Source of the DNA: Lachnospiraceae bacterium
GTDB lineage: Bacteria; Bacillota; Clostridia; Lachnospirales; Lachnospiraceae
Direction: 5' to 3'
DNA: 64,000 nucleotides
Assembly (NCBI GenBank): GCA_017527205.1
Contig: JAFXQK010000064.1
Coordinates: 124,001 to 188,000 of the forward strand
Below, one piece after another: positions 18,004 through 26,381 of the stretch. The notes under the pieces are model-generated. The model made no database searches. It saw only the letters and a list, made by a program, of their open reading frames with translations, and was not told the DNA's origin. The translations under genes and the position numbers were made by a program. Position 1 is the first letter of the stretch. Each line of letters opens with the position of its first letter.

Positions 18004-18068
18004 CTCTTATGTTTTTCTCTTATGTTTTTCTCTTTTGTTTTTCTCTTTTGTCCTTTTTCTTTTGTTCT
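18004..18068 (-). repeat. 13-base tandem repeats in the punA leader
   Basis: Read on the plus strand, the unit CTCTTATGTTTTT occurs at 18004-18016 and 18017-18029. A one-base variant follows at 18030-18042, and two more decayed copies run to about 18068. In mRNA sense it is a purine-rich tract ending at the punA ribosome binding site. Perfect neighbouring copies could gain or lose units by slippage. Confidence 0.85.
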
Positions 18069-18145
18069 TCTATCGATATCCTTCCCCTTGTATGCCATCA
18101 TGCGCAAAACCAAAACGCATTGACCCTCATTTCTGCCATAAGCAT

Positions 18146-18174
18146 AGTATACCGAAACAGCGACATAAAATCAA
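18146..18174 (-). promoter_or_regulatory. Predicted sigma-A promoter for the punA operon
   Basis: Minus strand TTGATT (18174-18169), 17 bases, TATACT (18151-18146). The leader to punA is about 150 bases and includes the tandem repeats. Just upstream, CTTACAAA and TTTGTAAG (about 18178-18216) could form a hairpin after spoIVA, but no T-run follows. Confidence 0.65.
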
Positions 18175-18221
18175 TTCCTTACAAAGAGAACCATATAGAT
18201 TTCTTTATTTGTAAGTCCCAT

Positions 18222-19703
18222 TTAGATGATAATGCAGACCATGCCGCCATTTGCATCATTGACGATCTTTTGCATGCAATCCTGTAGTTTTTCCTGACTT
18301 TCCGGCCCTATTCCTGCAATCTTCGCCTGAATTCCCTCACTCACCATCTGACCTACTGATTTGCCAAAGATATTTGTATCCCACATCCCCTTAGATGCCT
18401 CCGAACCAGCAATGAAACCAATCAAATCATCTGCCTGTTCCTTGGTTCCGACGATGGGAGCAATCTCTGTCTCGATATTTGCGCGAATCATATGAATGGA
18501 AGGGCTAACCGCCTTGATTTTTACTCCGAATTTATTTCCCTGGTGAATGATCTCCGGCTGTTCCAGCGTTATTTCCTCCCTTTCAGGGATCACGACGCCA
18601 TAACCGCTTGCCCGAACGCTTGCAATGGCATCTAATACCTTCTCGTACTCCTGCTTCATCTCTCCGTAATCCTTCAGCTTTTCAATGAGGTCAGACGGAT
18701 CCTTGATCGTTTCACCGACAACATCCGTCAGTGCTTGATAATAATAGGTTTCCTGCGGTTCGAGATCCACCTTAATCACACCGTCAGACAATCCCATCTG
18801 ATCCATGCGACACTTTTTGATATACTCGCTTTCCATCAGGCACTTTCCTTCCACTGCGTCCCGAATGACCGTGCAATCCTTGGCAATAGCCTTTAATTTA
18901 TCCAGTAGCTCCGCCCTCATGGGATGATCCATTGGCAAGGTATTCATCCATCTAGGGCAATAAAATTCCACGGAAGATATTGGGAACTCATATAATACCT
19001 GCTCCATAATTCTCAGGATGTCATCCCTTCGAAGCTGTTCACAATTCACCGTCAAGGCTGTAACGCCTTCCGCCTGAGAAATCCTCGATGCAACGTTTTT
19101 CGCTTCCTCGGAATATGGTCGCCTGCTATTAACAAGAACAAGGAACGGCTTTCCGGTGTTTTTTAAGGCATGAATGGTTTTCTTTTCCGCATCCAGATAA
19201 GCATCTCTTGGCAATTCTCCAATGGATCCGTCCGTCGTAATGACAAGTCCAATCGTGGAATGCTCCATCATGACCTTATCCGTTCCCAGCTCCGCCGCCT
19301 GGCTAAAAGGAATGGGATCATCAAACCACGGCGTCTTTACCATGCGTTCCTCGTCCCCCTCCATATGTCCAACGGCTCCGTCAACCATATAGCCAACACA
19401 GTCAATGAGTCTCACCTTGACCTTTTCCTCTCCGTCAAGAGAAATCAAGGCCGCTTCATTCGGTACAAACTTAGGCTCCGTTGTCGTAATCGTCTTACCG
19501 CCAGAGCTTTGCGGCATCTCATCCGTAGCCCTTGCCTTCGCTGCCTGATCCGTCATGTTCGGAAGTACCAATTCCTCCATAAAGCGACTGATAAACGTCG
19601 ATTTTCCCGTGCGCACCGGCCCCAAAACCCCGATATAGATTTCTCCGTTACACCGCTCCTTTATGTCCTTGTATAAATCGTATGTGAAAGTCTCACTACC
19701 CAT
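18222..19703 (-). CDS. spoIVA: Stage IV sporulation protein A, spore coat morphogenetic ATPase
   Basis: SpoIVA (493 aa; 492 in Bacillus) polymerises with ATP on the outer forespore membrane as the base layer of the spore coat. The P-loop GVLGPVRTGKSTF lies near residues 25-37, with the SSGGKTITTTEPKFVP switch region and LIDCVGYMV following. The C-terminus shows the conserved SpoIVA ending with QKIVNDANGGMVCIII. I start at the ATG at 19703 (MGSETFTYDLYKDI), with AGGAGG 8 bases before it; an upstream in-frame start would add 15 unrelated residues. In Bacillus it lies close to gpsA; here 6.7 kb separates them. Confidence 0.97.
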   Translation of the reverse strand: MGSETFTYDLYKDIKERCNGEIYIGVLGPVRTGKSTFISRFMEELVLPNMTDQAAKARATDEMPQSSGGKTITTTEPKFVPNEAALISLDGEEKVKVRLIDCVGYMVDGAVGHMEGDEERMVKTPWFDDPIPFSQAAELGTDKVMMEHSTIGLVITTDGSIGELPRDAYLDAEKKTIHALKNTGKPFLVLVNSRRPYSEEAKNVASRISQAEGVTALTVNCEQLRRDDILRIMEQVLYEFPISSVEFYCPRWMNTLPMDHPMRAELLDKLKAIAKDCTVIRDAVEGKCLMESEYIKKCRMDQMGLSDGVIKVDLEPQETYYYQALTDVVGETIKDPSDLIEKLKDYGEMKQEYEKVLDAIASVRASGYGVVIPEREEITLEQPEIIHQGNKFGVKIKAVSPSIHMIRANIETEIAPIVGTKEQADDLIGFIAGSEASKGMWDTNIFGKSVGQMVSEGIQAKIAGIGPESQEKLQDCMQKIVNDANGGMVCIII

Positions 19704-19731
19704 AAATCGTCCTCCTGTCCTTGCTGATACA

Positions 19732-19758
19732 TGTATATGCACTTCCATTTATACTTAT
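19732..19758 (-). promoter_or_regulatory. Possible sigma-E promoter for spoIVA
   Basis: Minus strand ATAAGT (19758-19753), 13 bases, CATATACA (19739-19732), 29 bases before the spoIVA start. It loosely fits the sigma-E pattern (ATA-rich -35, CATAnnnT -10). spoIVA is a sigma-E gene in species where it has been studied, which raises the odds, but the match alone is weak. Confidence 0.35.
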
Positions 19759-19849
19759 GCGATACGAATCCTTTCATTCCGAAAAACCATCCTTCTTTAA
19801 CCGACTAAGTTGCTTAATGATCGCTTGTCCAATTTCCCTCACAACAAAT

Positions 19850-19883
19850 AAGGGACCCTTGGACAAGAAGCCAAAGGTCCCTT
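19850..19883 (-). terminator. Terminator downstream of tyrS
   Basis: AAGGGACC and GGTCCCTT pair perfectly, with TTGG/CCAA adding to the stem around an AGAAG-containing loop. On the minus strand TTATTTGTTGT follows, 22 bases after the tyrS stop. The T-tract is imperfect but the stem is strong. Confidence 0.65.
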
Positions 19884-19904
19884 ACGTTATAAATGTTAAA
19901 TATC

Positions 19905-21128
19905 TTATTTTACAATTCTCTTAAAACTCTTCTTTCCTCTCTTAACAACGATTCCGTCTCCCGCAAACTGTTCGGGTGCAAAGCTCTGCTTTACGTCCGT
20001 CACCTTCTCGCCATCCACGGTAACGCCTCCCTGCTCTACGGCACGTCTCGCCTCACTTCTGGACGCACACAGCCCTGAGCTTGCCAGAATGCCAAGAATG
20101 TCGATCCTGCCATTCAGAAAATCCTCATCCTTCAGCTCGTAGGTCGGCATATTGGCATCATCTCCGCCGCCAGCAAACAATGCCTTCGCGCTCTCCTGTG
20201 CCTTGGTTGCCTCCTCTTCGCCATGTACCAGCTTTGTGAGCTCAAAGGCCAGAATTTCCTTTGCCGTATTTAATTGGCTCCCTTCCCATTTGTCCATCTC
20301 GTCGATCTGCTCCAGAGGAAGGAAGGTCAACATACGCAGGCACTTAAGTACGTCTGCGTCGCCCACGTTTCTCCAGTACTGGTAAAACTCGAAGGGAGAG
20401 GTCTTTTCGGGATCCAGCCATACGGCGCCCTTCTGCGTCTTGCCCATCTTCTTGCCCTCGGAATTAAGAAGCAAGGTAATTGTCATTGCACAGGCATTCT
20501 TTCCAAGCTTTCTGCGGATTAGCTCCGTGCCGCCCAGCATATTGCTCCACTGATCATCGCCGCCGAACTGCATGTTACAGCCGTAGCGCTTGTAGAGCTC
20601 CAGGAAATCGTAGCTCTGCATGATCATGTAGTTAAACTCAAGGAAGCTCAGACCCTTCTCCATACGCTGCTTGTAGCATTCAGCGGTCAGCATGCGGTTT
20701 ACGGAGAAATGAGCTCCAACCTCACGTAAAAACTCAATGTAGTTCAGGCCCCTCAGCCAGTCAGCGTTGTTGACCATCATGGCCTTGCCCTCACCGAATT
20801 CGATGAAACGGCTCATCTGCTTCTTAAAGCATTCGCAGTTATGATCGATCTGTTCCACCGTCATCATGGTTCTCATGTCGCTTCTTCCGCTGGGATCACC
20901 AATCATGGCCGTGCCTCCTCCAATCAAGGCGATGGGACGGTTTCCTGCCATCTGCAGCCTCTTCATCAGGCAAAGCGCCATGAAATGCCCAACGTGCAGA
21001 CTGTCAGCCGTAGGGTCAAAACCGATGTAGAATACGGCCTTTCCGTTATTGATCAGTTCCTTGATCTCCTCCTCATCCGTCAGCTGTGCCAGAAGGCCTC
21101 TGGCCTTCAGTTCGTCAAAAATTGTCAT
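19905..21128 (-). CDS. tyrS: Tyrosyl-tRNA synthetase
   Basis: Class I aminoacyl-tRNA synthetase (407 aa) charging tRNA-Tyr. [16 protein letters not shown] (about residues 35-50) contains the HIGH-type motif as HVGH, and [16 protein letters not shown] (about 230-245) contains the KMSKS-type motif as KMGKT. A C-terminal S4-like RNA-binding domain (about 340-405) ends with [17 protein letters not shown]. It is controlled by the T-box leader at 21216-21490. Confidence 0.97.
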   Translation of the reverse strand: MTIFDELKARGLLAQLTDEEEIKELINNGKAVFYIGFDPTADSLHVGHFMALCLMKRLQMAGNRPIALIGGGTAMIGDPSGRSDMRTMMTVEQIDHNCECFKKQMSRFIEFGEGKAMMVNNADWLRGLNYIEFLREVGAHFSVNRMLTAECYKQRMEKGLSFLEFNYMIMQSYDFLELYKRYGCNMQFGGDDQWSNMLGGTELIRRKLGKNACAMTITLLLNSEGKKMGKTQKGAVWLDPEKTSPFEFYQYWRNVGDADVLKCLRMLTFLPLEQIDEMDKWEGSQLNTAKEILAFELTKLVHGEEEATKAQESAKALFAGGGDDANMPTYELKDEDFLNGRIDILGILASSGLCASRSEARRAVEQGGVTVDGEKVTDVKQSFAPEQFAGDGIVVKRGKKSFKRIVK

Positions 21129-21215
21129 CTTTTTCCTCTCTTTCTGCCATCCGGCTAAATAGTTTTGCGGTTCCTAAGGCTTACCGCATGCCGTTAAAGG
21201 ATTTGCAAGGGAGAG

Positions 21216-21490
21216 TTTTAAAATATCAAAGCTCACCCTCATCGAAAGGGTGAGCCTTTACTCACGTTACCACCTTTGTTCCCATATGCCTCGCGACACA
21301 TGGCTCAGCGAGTATCCATCAATACTCTTGTCCGATATCGGGGACTACCGTCAAAGCCTACTCCATCAGCTGTTTCGGTTTGCTGCTCCGAGACGTATTC
21401 CCACAAGGCTTTTCGCGCCTTTCACCAACCGGCTGCTCTCTGTCAAAAGTGAACTCATGGTACTCTTTCTCTTCATCGCATTTATTATGA
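21216..21490 (-). promoter_or_regulatory. T-box riboswitch controlling tyrS (specifier UAC)
   Basis: The minus-strand leader has the T-box landmarks in order. GCGATGAAGAG...AGAGTA stands at the base of stem I, and GGTTGGTG in its terminal region. GGGAATACGTC then carries the likely specifier TAC (tyrosine; 21397-21395). The T-box AAAGGTGGTAACG (about 21277-21265) follows, and a terminator at 21231-21255. The TGGT (21272-21269) would pair with an ACCA tRNA end, matching the A discriminator usual for tRNA-Tyr. Uncharged tRNA-Tyr should favour antitermination and raise tyrS expression. This accounts for the 393-base gene gap. Confidence 0.9.
21231..21255 (-). terminator. T-box terminator hairpin before tyrS
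   Basis: GCTCACCC and GGGTGAGC pair around TTTCGATGA-type loop bases; TTTGATATTTT follows on the minus strand. Its 5' arm lies just after the T-box sequence, so the antiterminator and terminator forms exclude each other. Confidence 0.85.
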
Positions 21491-21496
21491 TTTATT

Positions 21497-21525
21497 AGTA
21501 TAAAATCAGAACTTCACTTTGTCAA
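21497..21525 (-). promoter_or_regulatory. Predicted sigma-A promoter for tyrS
   Basis: Minus strand TTGACA (21525-21520), 17 bases, TATACT (21502-21497): consensus -35 and near-consensus -10 with ideal spacing. The TGA stop of the upstream gene (21522-21524) lies inside the -35 box, so the two genes are packed without a spacer. Confidence 0.8.
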
Positions 21526-22733
21526 GGGGTTTTATTCTCGTCTTCCTCGTTTCCTGCCAGATTGATTGCGATGCTCATCAAAAGACATGCTAAATCCGTT
21601 TTAGGATCAGATACCTCTAACAGATACGCATTCGGCACATTTTCCAGAGCCTTTCGGCTCACGCTTAAGGTGACCTCTCCCGTATCTGCGATCACCCAAA
21701 ATTCCATCTCCTGGACATTTCCGATCAGGGTCTTTCCCGGGACGTGGAGCGTCACCTTGATGAGACCAGTGCCCTTTGCGTGCACCTCTCCAATCTGTGC
21801 CTCGCCCTGGTACAATTCATAGGTTCTTTTCCCATTGTCCATTGGCAGCGCCTCGCTCAGCACGAGCTTTGTGTCACGAACACTCCCGACCTCCCTTCCA
21901 ACAAAGTCATGTACGACATAGACCGCCTTACCCTTGCGAACAACTTTACGAACCTGAAATCTCATTTCCTTTCGTTCATTCAAGACACGATAGGAATCCT
22001 TTTTCTCGGCCTTTAGATCCTCCACCGTAAAGCAAAGATGCCCTGGATTTTGCTCGATGGACTGCCGGATCGCCTGCTGTGCCTTCTGATCGATGGCTGC
22101 AACTACTTTATCGACGCCAGGCATCACTTTATTCGAAACTGTTGCCGCGAGATCCTTTGTCAATCGTCCCATCCCCTTTAAGAAGCTTCCAACGGTGTCC
22201 GCGAGCTCTTTGTCCGGGAAGGCCGAAAGCGCCTCCTCCATAGGGATGATTTTTGCAAAATGCTCAGGCCAGATCATCTCGTTATAATACTTGTAGGTTG
22301 TCTCCGCATTCATGTAATCATTGCCCATCGTGGAATTGGTACCCTGCGGGATCATGACATGATAGCCTCTTTCAAATGCCGATTTCACAGTCGCATCAAT
22401 ACAAAAGTTTGTCTGCAGACCAATGATCATCAGTTGTTTGTCCTTCTTCTCCTCCAGATATGTCACAAACTCCGCATTGCTAAAGCAACTGTTCATTGTC
22501 TTCACAAAGACCTTTTCTTCTGCAAGCGGCTTTACCTGCCCTGCGATCTCAAAGTCTGCATCCCCGACGGAGAACCCACTTCCCGGGCCATCATCATGCT
22601 GAAAGAAAATGACCTCCGCGTGACTCTTTCTCGCTGCAGCAATCAGGGTCGTCACCCTCTGCAAAAAGCCATCGTAATCATAGAGTCTTTCATCCGTTAT
22701 TCCCTTTTGTATGTCCACAACTAATAGTATCAT
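21522..22733 (-). CDS. Isochorismatase-family hydrolase fused to a LURP-one-like domain
   Basis: A 403-residue two-part protein. Residues 1-175 are an isochorismatase-like cysteine hydrolase: the triad is Asp7 in VVDIQKG, Lys78 in FVKTMNS and Cys111 in LQTNFCIDAT. The family includes isochorismatases, nicotinamidases and many unassigned amidases. After a linker, residues about 255-390 form a beta-rich domain (RFQVRKVVRKGKAVYVV, then YELYQGEAQIGEV) resembling the LURP-one/Tubby-like fold of YxjI proteins; that assignment is by pattern only. GGGAGA precedes the ATG. It is the last gene of a probable MoxR-VWA-small protein run, with a 21-base gap upstream. Confidence 0.75.
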   Translation of the reverse strand: MILLVVDIQKGITDERLYDYDGFLQRVTTLIAAARKSHAEVIFFQHDDGPGSGFSVGDADFEIAGQVKPLAEEKVFVKTMNSCFSNAEFVTYLEEKKDKQLMIIGLQTNFCIDATVKSAFERGYHVMIPQGTNSTMGNDYMNAETTYKYYNEMIWPEHFAKIIPMEEALSAFPDKELADTVGSFLKGMGRLTKDLAATVSNKVMPGVDKVVAAIDQKAQQAIRQSIEQNPGHLCFTVEDLKAEKKDSYRVLNERKEMRFQVRKVVRKGKAVYVVHDFVGREVGSVRDTKLVLSEALPMDNGKRTYELYQGEAQIGEVHAKGTGLIKVTLHVPGKTLIGNVQEMEFWVIADTGEVTLSVSRKALENVPNAYLLEVSDPKTDLACLLMSIAINLAGNEEDENKTP

Positions 22734-22754
22734 GCACTTCTCCCATTCCCATGT

Positions 22755-23057
22755 TTAGGTTGTTGCATCATTAAATTCTCTGGGCTTATCGGAAAGCATA
22801 ATCTCAATACATTCTGCATAGACCATCTCTTCCAGCTTATCCTCCGGCATCTCTCCGTACTTTTGCGCGGCAACGTCATAGCACATGCAAAGCGGGAACT
22901 CGGATTGAATGCGTCCCACGCCAAACAAATATAACTCATCATATTCACTCGGCACGTTACTGATAAACTGATAATTCCGATACTCTGAAGTCTCTAAGCG
23001 ACAAATGCTCACTCTGTCAATTCTGGATACATACTTACGAAATTCACCAAATTTCAT
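22755..23057 (-). CDS. Conserved-looking small protein, 100 aa, unknown
   Basis: I do not recognise this family. It is soluble and acidic, starting MKFGEFRKYVSRIDRVSIC and rich in Tyr and Glu, with no signal peptide or membrane segment. It has AAAGGA before the ATG and sits between the VWA gene (21-base gap) and the isochorismatase-LURP gene (21-base gap), in the same direction. The tight spacing makes an operon and a shared role likely. A patch DVAAQKYGEMPEDKLEEMVYAECIEIML looks like two helices. Confidence 0.7.
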   Translation of the reverse strand: MKFGEFRKYVSRIDRVSICRLETSEYRNYQFISNVPSEYDELYLFGVGRIQSEFPLCMCYDVAAQKYGEMPEDKLEEMVYAECIEIMLSDKPREFNDATT

Positions 23058-23077
23058 TGTTTTTTCCTTTCTGTTTT

Positions 23078-24280
23078 TTAACGATTGACCATGAGCTTTA
23101 CCATTGCCTGATTGAGTCCGTCAACGGTCAGCTTATACATGGGGAAGAGCTCCTTGATCGCGGTCTCCGCCTCACGCCAGGGCGCTCGTCCCGGTGCCAT
23201 CTTGGGATTGAGCCAAACGACCTTTTTATAATGCCGTTTGATCTGATTCAGCCATTGCCAGCCGGAAAGCCCGCCATTGGGCCCTCGATAATTTCCCGTG
23301 TCGGAATAAAGCTCTTCCGGCGCCATCGCCGCGTCTCCGACAATGATCACCTTATAATCGCTGTCTACGTTGCGGAACATCCATTCCGTGTCCACCCAGT
23401 CACCGTTCTCACATTCCGGAGTTTTATAGACCTTGCTGTAGATGCAGTTATGAAAATAATAGGTCTTTACGTCCTTGTAATGATTGGATTTATGCACTGC
23501 CTGAAACAGATCGTTCAGCAGACTGCTAAAAGGGATCATGGTTCCGCCGGAATCCATAAGAAGGAGCAGTTTCACCGCATTCTTCCTAGGCTTTTTCATG
23601 ACGATCTGCAGACACCCGCCATTGTTACAGGTTTTATCGACCGTCCCATCAATGTCAAGCTCCGTCTCGGGAATGTCGAGTCTCGACGAGAACTGTCTAA
23701 GCTTTCGAAAGGCCAACTGGAATTGGCGATTATCCAAAACCCTGTCATCACGGAAATCCCGGTATTTTCTCGCTCCAACGACCGAGAACGCAGACTGATA
23801 CCCTGTCTGCCCGCCAACGCGCACGCCGCCGACATTCCCTCCCATATTACCAAAGGAGGTCTTTCCCATGGTTCCGATCCAAAAGCTTCCGCCATTATGC
23901 TCTTCATTTTGATCGCGCAGACGCTGCTTAAAGGTCTCCTCAACCATCTCCTTATCGACCTGAATGTCCTCCATCTGATTTAGATGTGCCCTGGCTTCTT
24001 CATGCGCAAGCTCCATCATGTCAGACTTATCAAGCCATCTTAGCATTTGTGCACCGATTTCCGTCTCCCTCTGAGCAGGCTTAAAGCATTCCTCAAAGGC
24101 CATGTCAAATTTATCAAATTCCGTTTCGCTCTTGACTAAAATCATGCGAGCCACATAATAAAACTGTGTCAGGGAGCTGCCGCAAAGTCCCTGATCCAAG
24201 GCCTCCTGAAGGGTCAGGAATTCCCCCAGGGTTACGTGCAGCCCCTTACTTCTTAAGTTTTCGAAGAATTCCGTAAACAT
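23078..24280 (-). CDS. VWA domain protein of the CoxE-like type
   Basis: A 400-residue protein starting MFTEFFENLRSKGLHVTLGEFLTL, the typical start of CoxE-like VWA proteins. The C-terminal half is a von Willebrand A domain; its metal site reads LLLMDSGGTM (DxGGT, near residue 245), with further conserved residues near VIIVGDAAMAP. It follows a MoxR ATPase by 50 bases. MoxR-VWA pairs act as chaperones that load metals or activate enzymes in several bacteria. The client here is unknown; the genes downstream are candidates. GGGAGA precedes the ATG. Confidence 0.9.
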   Translation of the reverse strand: MFTEFFENLRSKGLHVTLGEFLTLQEALDQGLCGSSLTQFYYVARMILVKSETEFDKFDMAFEECFKPAQRETEIGAQMLRWLDKSDMMELAHEEARAHLNQMEDIQVDKEMVEETFKQRLRDQNEEHNGGSFWIGTMGKTSFGNMGGNVGGVRVGGQTGYQSAFSVVGARKYRDFRDDRVLDNRQFQLAFRKLRQFSSRLDIPETELDIDGTVDKTCNNGGCLQIVMKKPRKNAVKLLLLMDSGGTMIPFSSLLNDLFQAVHKSNHYKDVKTYYFHNCIYSKVYKTPECENGDWVDTEWMFRNVDSDYKVIIVGDAAMAPEELYSDTGNYRGPNGGLSGWQWLNQIKRHYKKVVWLNPKMAPGRAPWREAETAIKELFPMYKLTVDGLNQAMVKLMVNR

Positions 24281-24330
24281 CCCATCTCTCCCTTCCGTTT
24301 CAACCCGCTCATATGCATCATCCAGCTTAA

Positions 24331-25146
24331 TCAGTGATTTCCGTGCTTTACAAGTTCGAGATCTTCATCCTTCTTGACGACAACGCCAACGAACGGCAGC
24401 TCGGCTTTAATCTTGTTCGCCGGAATTCCGCCGATCTGCAACGCATTGACCCAATCAATCAACTCAGAAGTACTGGGTTTCTTGCGAATGTCATGGATGG
24501 CACGAATCTCATAAAAGGCATCCATGGCCTGCTTTAACAGATTCTCTTCCACGTTTGGGAAATGAACCTTGACAATCTCCTCCATCAAGGGCTTATCCGG
24601 GAAATCAATGTAATGGAAAATGCAACGACGAAGGAATGCATCCGGAAGCTCTTTTTCCGCGTTGGAAGTAATGATTACGATGGGACGATGCTTTGCCTTA
24701 ACGGTTCTTTTTGTCTCATTGATATAAAATTCCATCTGATCCAGCTCCCAGAGCAGGTCATTTGGAAATTCCAGGTCTGCTTTGTCAATTTCATCAATCA
24801 ACAGTACCACCTGCTCCTCACTGTCAAAGGCCTCGCCCAGCTTTCCCAGCTTAATATATCTGGCAATGTCATCCACGCCCTCTACGCCAAACTGACCGTC
24901 ATAAAGTCTCTGAATGGTATCGTAGACATACAATCCTTCCTGTGCCTTTGTCGTGGACTTAATGTTCCAAATGATCAGCCTCTTCCCAAGATTCTTTGCA
25001 ACGGCTTCTGCAAGCATTGTTTTTCCCGTGCCGGGCTCACCCTTGATTAAAAGGGGCTTTTTAAGCGCAATGGCAATGTTAACGCTTGCCATTAATTCCT
25101 CACTTGCAACATATTCCCGTGTTCCCTGAAAGCTTTGATTTTCCAT
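24331..25146 (-). CDS. MoxR-family AAA+ ATPase
   Basis: A 271-residue AAA+ ATPase. Walker A is KGEPGTGKTML (about residues 34-44), Walker B is VLLIDEIDKAD (about 115-125), and SNAEKELPDAFLRRC carries sensor 1 and the arginine finger region. I start at the ATG at 25146 (MENQSFQGTREYV), with AGAGGAG before it. It is first in the group MoxR-VWA-unknown-isochorismatase/LURP. The ATPase probably acts with the VWA protein as a chaperone. Its start faces the plus-strand acyltransferase, whose promoter lies in the 126-base gap. Confidence 0.92.
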   Translation of the reverse strand: MENQSFQGTREYVASEELMASVNIAIALKKPLLIKGEPGTGKTMLAEAVAKNLGKRLIIWNIKSTTKAQEGLYVYDTIQRLYDGQFGVEGVDDIARYIKLGKLGEAFDSEEQVVLLIDEIDKADLEFPNDLLWELDQMEFYINETKRTVKAKHRPIVIITSNAEKELPDAFLRRCIFHYIDFPDKPLMEEIVKVHFPNVEENLLKQAMDAFYEIRAIHDIRKKPSTSELIDWVNALQIGGIPANKIKAELPFVGVVVKKDEDLELVKHGNH

Positions 25147-25204
25147 ACTTCTCCTCTCGCGCAGGATCACCCTTGGCATCCGTTACGCTCTTTGTATTTT
25201 TACG

Positions 25205-25233
25205 TTGATTTTGATTTTCAAACACCCTATAAT
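25205..25233 (+). promoter_or_regulatory. Predicted sigma-A promoter for the acyltransferase gene
   Basis: TTGATT (25205-25210), 17 bases, TATAAT (25228-25233): consensus -10 and ideal spacing. Start of transcription near 25240, 33 bases before the ATG. Confidence 0.75.
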
Positions 25234-25272
25234 AGACATAGCAATCCAATAAAACAATCGGAAAGAGACATT

Positions 25273-26319
25273 ATGAGACAAAATAAATGGCTAACACAAT
25301 TTGATCTGCTTCGTATCCTTGCTGCGCTGAGCGTCGTATCCATCCATGCCTCAGCGAAGCTTTGGTATCAATTACCCATTCGTTCTGCCGACTGGGTGAT
25401 TACCAACGGCATTAATGTCCTTTCACGCTTTGGCGTCCCCATGTTTTTCATGATTAGTGGTGCGCTGTTACTAGCTCCTGACCGTGAAATAAGCCTAAAA
25501 GACTTATGGCTTCGTCACATTCTTCGCCTTTTTATTATTTATGTCGTTTGGTCCTGTGTTTATGGGGCCACCGGTTATTTATCCCTACATGCTGATGCCG
25601 TTTCATGGAAGGAGCTAATCAAATCCATGTTTACAGGCTCCTATCACCTGTGGTTCCTTCCCTATCTTCTTGGCATCTATGCGCTTTTGCCTCTTCTTCG
25701 GAAATGGATCAGCGCTGCCGACAAAAAGGATTTGCAATACTTTCTTATGCTCTTTTTCGTGTTTTCCATTTTGAAAACAACCCTGGCAAGCTTTATCAAA
25801 ACTCCCGAGATTCTTGCCTTTCTCGATTCCATCAAGATCGATCTTGCCTGTAGCTTTACGGCATATTTTATTTTAGGCTACTATCTGTTCCACGTCGGAA
25901 TTTCTGAAAAATGGAGGAATCGCCTCTTTGTATGCTTCCCCGTTTTTTGCATTCTGAACGTTGCCATCAACACCTTCCAAAACTGGCACTACGAGAAATT
26001 GACCTCGGATTTTTCCAATACCTTTGGACTATTTACCATGTTGATGACCGCCACCATTTTCCTGTTTGTCACAAAGAAAACCTTTCAAAAGGAAACCTCG
26101 GACGGTTGTCAAAAGCTTTGGAAGCAGCTTTCCTTGGGTACTCTTGGCGTCTATCTGATTCATTTGATGATTCTTGATTTGCCCTTTATGGGAAAGCTCT
26201 ACGCAAGCCTTTCGCCAATCCTATCCATTCCGTTAGTGACGATCTGCTGTTTTCTGATCAGCCTGATCCTTGCCACCGCGCTTCGTAAGTTCCCCTTAGT
26301 CGGTCGCTTTTTATGCTAA
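25273..26319 (+). CDS. Membrane-bound acyltransferase 3 family protein
   Basis: A 348-residue membrane protein with about ten hydrophobic segments and the acyltransferase-3 pattern: FDLLRILAALSVVSIHAS near the start (with the family's catalytic-type His) and FFMISGALLL following. Such enzymes acetylate or succinylate cell-envelope sugars and lipids. Its substrate is unknown. I start at the ATG at 25273, not at in-frame codons inside the promoter. It is one of three plus-strand genes, alone between MoxR and gpsA, and ends 62 bases from the convergent gpsA stop. Confidence 0.88.
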   Translation: MRQNKWLTQFDLLRILAALSVVSIHASAKLWYQLPIRSADWVITNGINVLSRFGVPMFFMISGALLLAPDREISLKDLWLRHILRLFIIYVVWSCVYGATGYLSLHADAVSWKELIKSMFTGSYHLWFLPYLLGIYALLPLLRKWISAADKKDLQYFLMLFFVFSILKTTLASFIKTPEILAFLDSIKIDLACSFTAYFILGYYLFHVGISEKWRNRLFVCFPVFCILNVAINTFQNWHYEKLTSDFSNTFGLFTMLMTATIFLFVTKKTFQKETSDGCQKLWKQLSLGTLGVYLIHLMILDLPFMGKLYASLSPILSIPLVTICCFLISLILATALRKFPLVGRFLC

Positions 26320-26381
26320 TTTCAAGTCCTTTTTGCAAAGCCTCCCAAAATTTTTGGAATTCATGCGACAATGGATCCGTT

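Noticed and set aside
23057..23983. A 308-codon plus-strand reading frame
   Set aside because: It lies wholly opposite the VWA gene, which has clear domain motifs and a ribosome binding site; the plus frame shows no family pattern.
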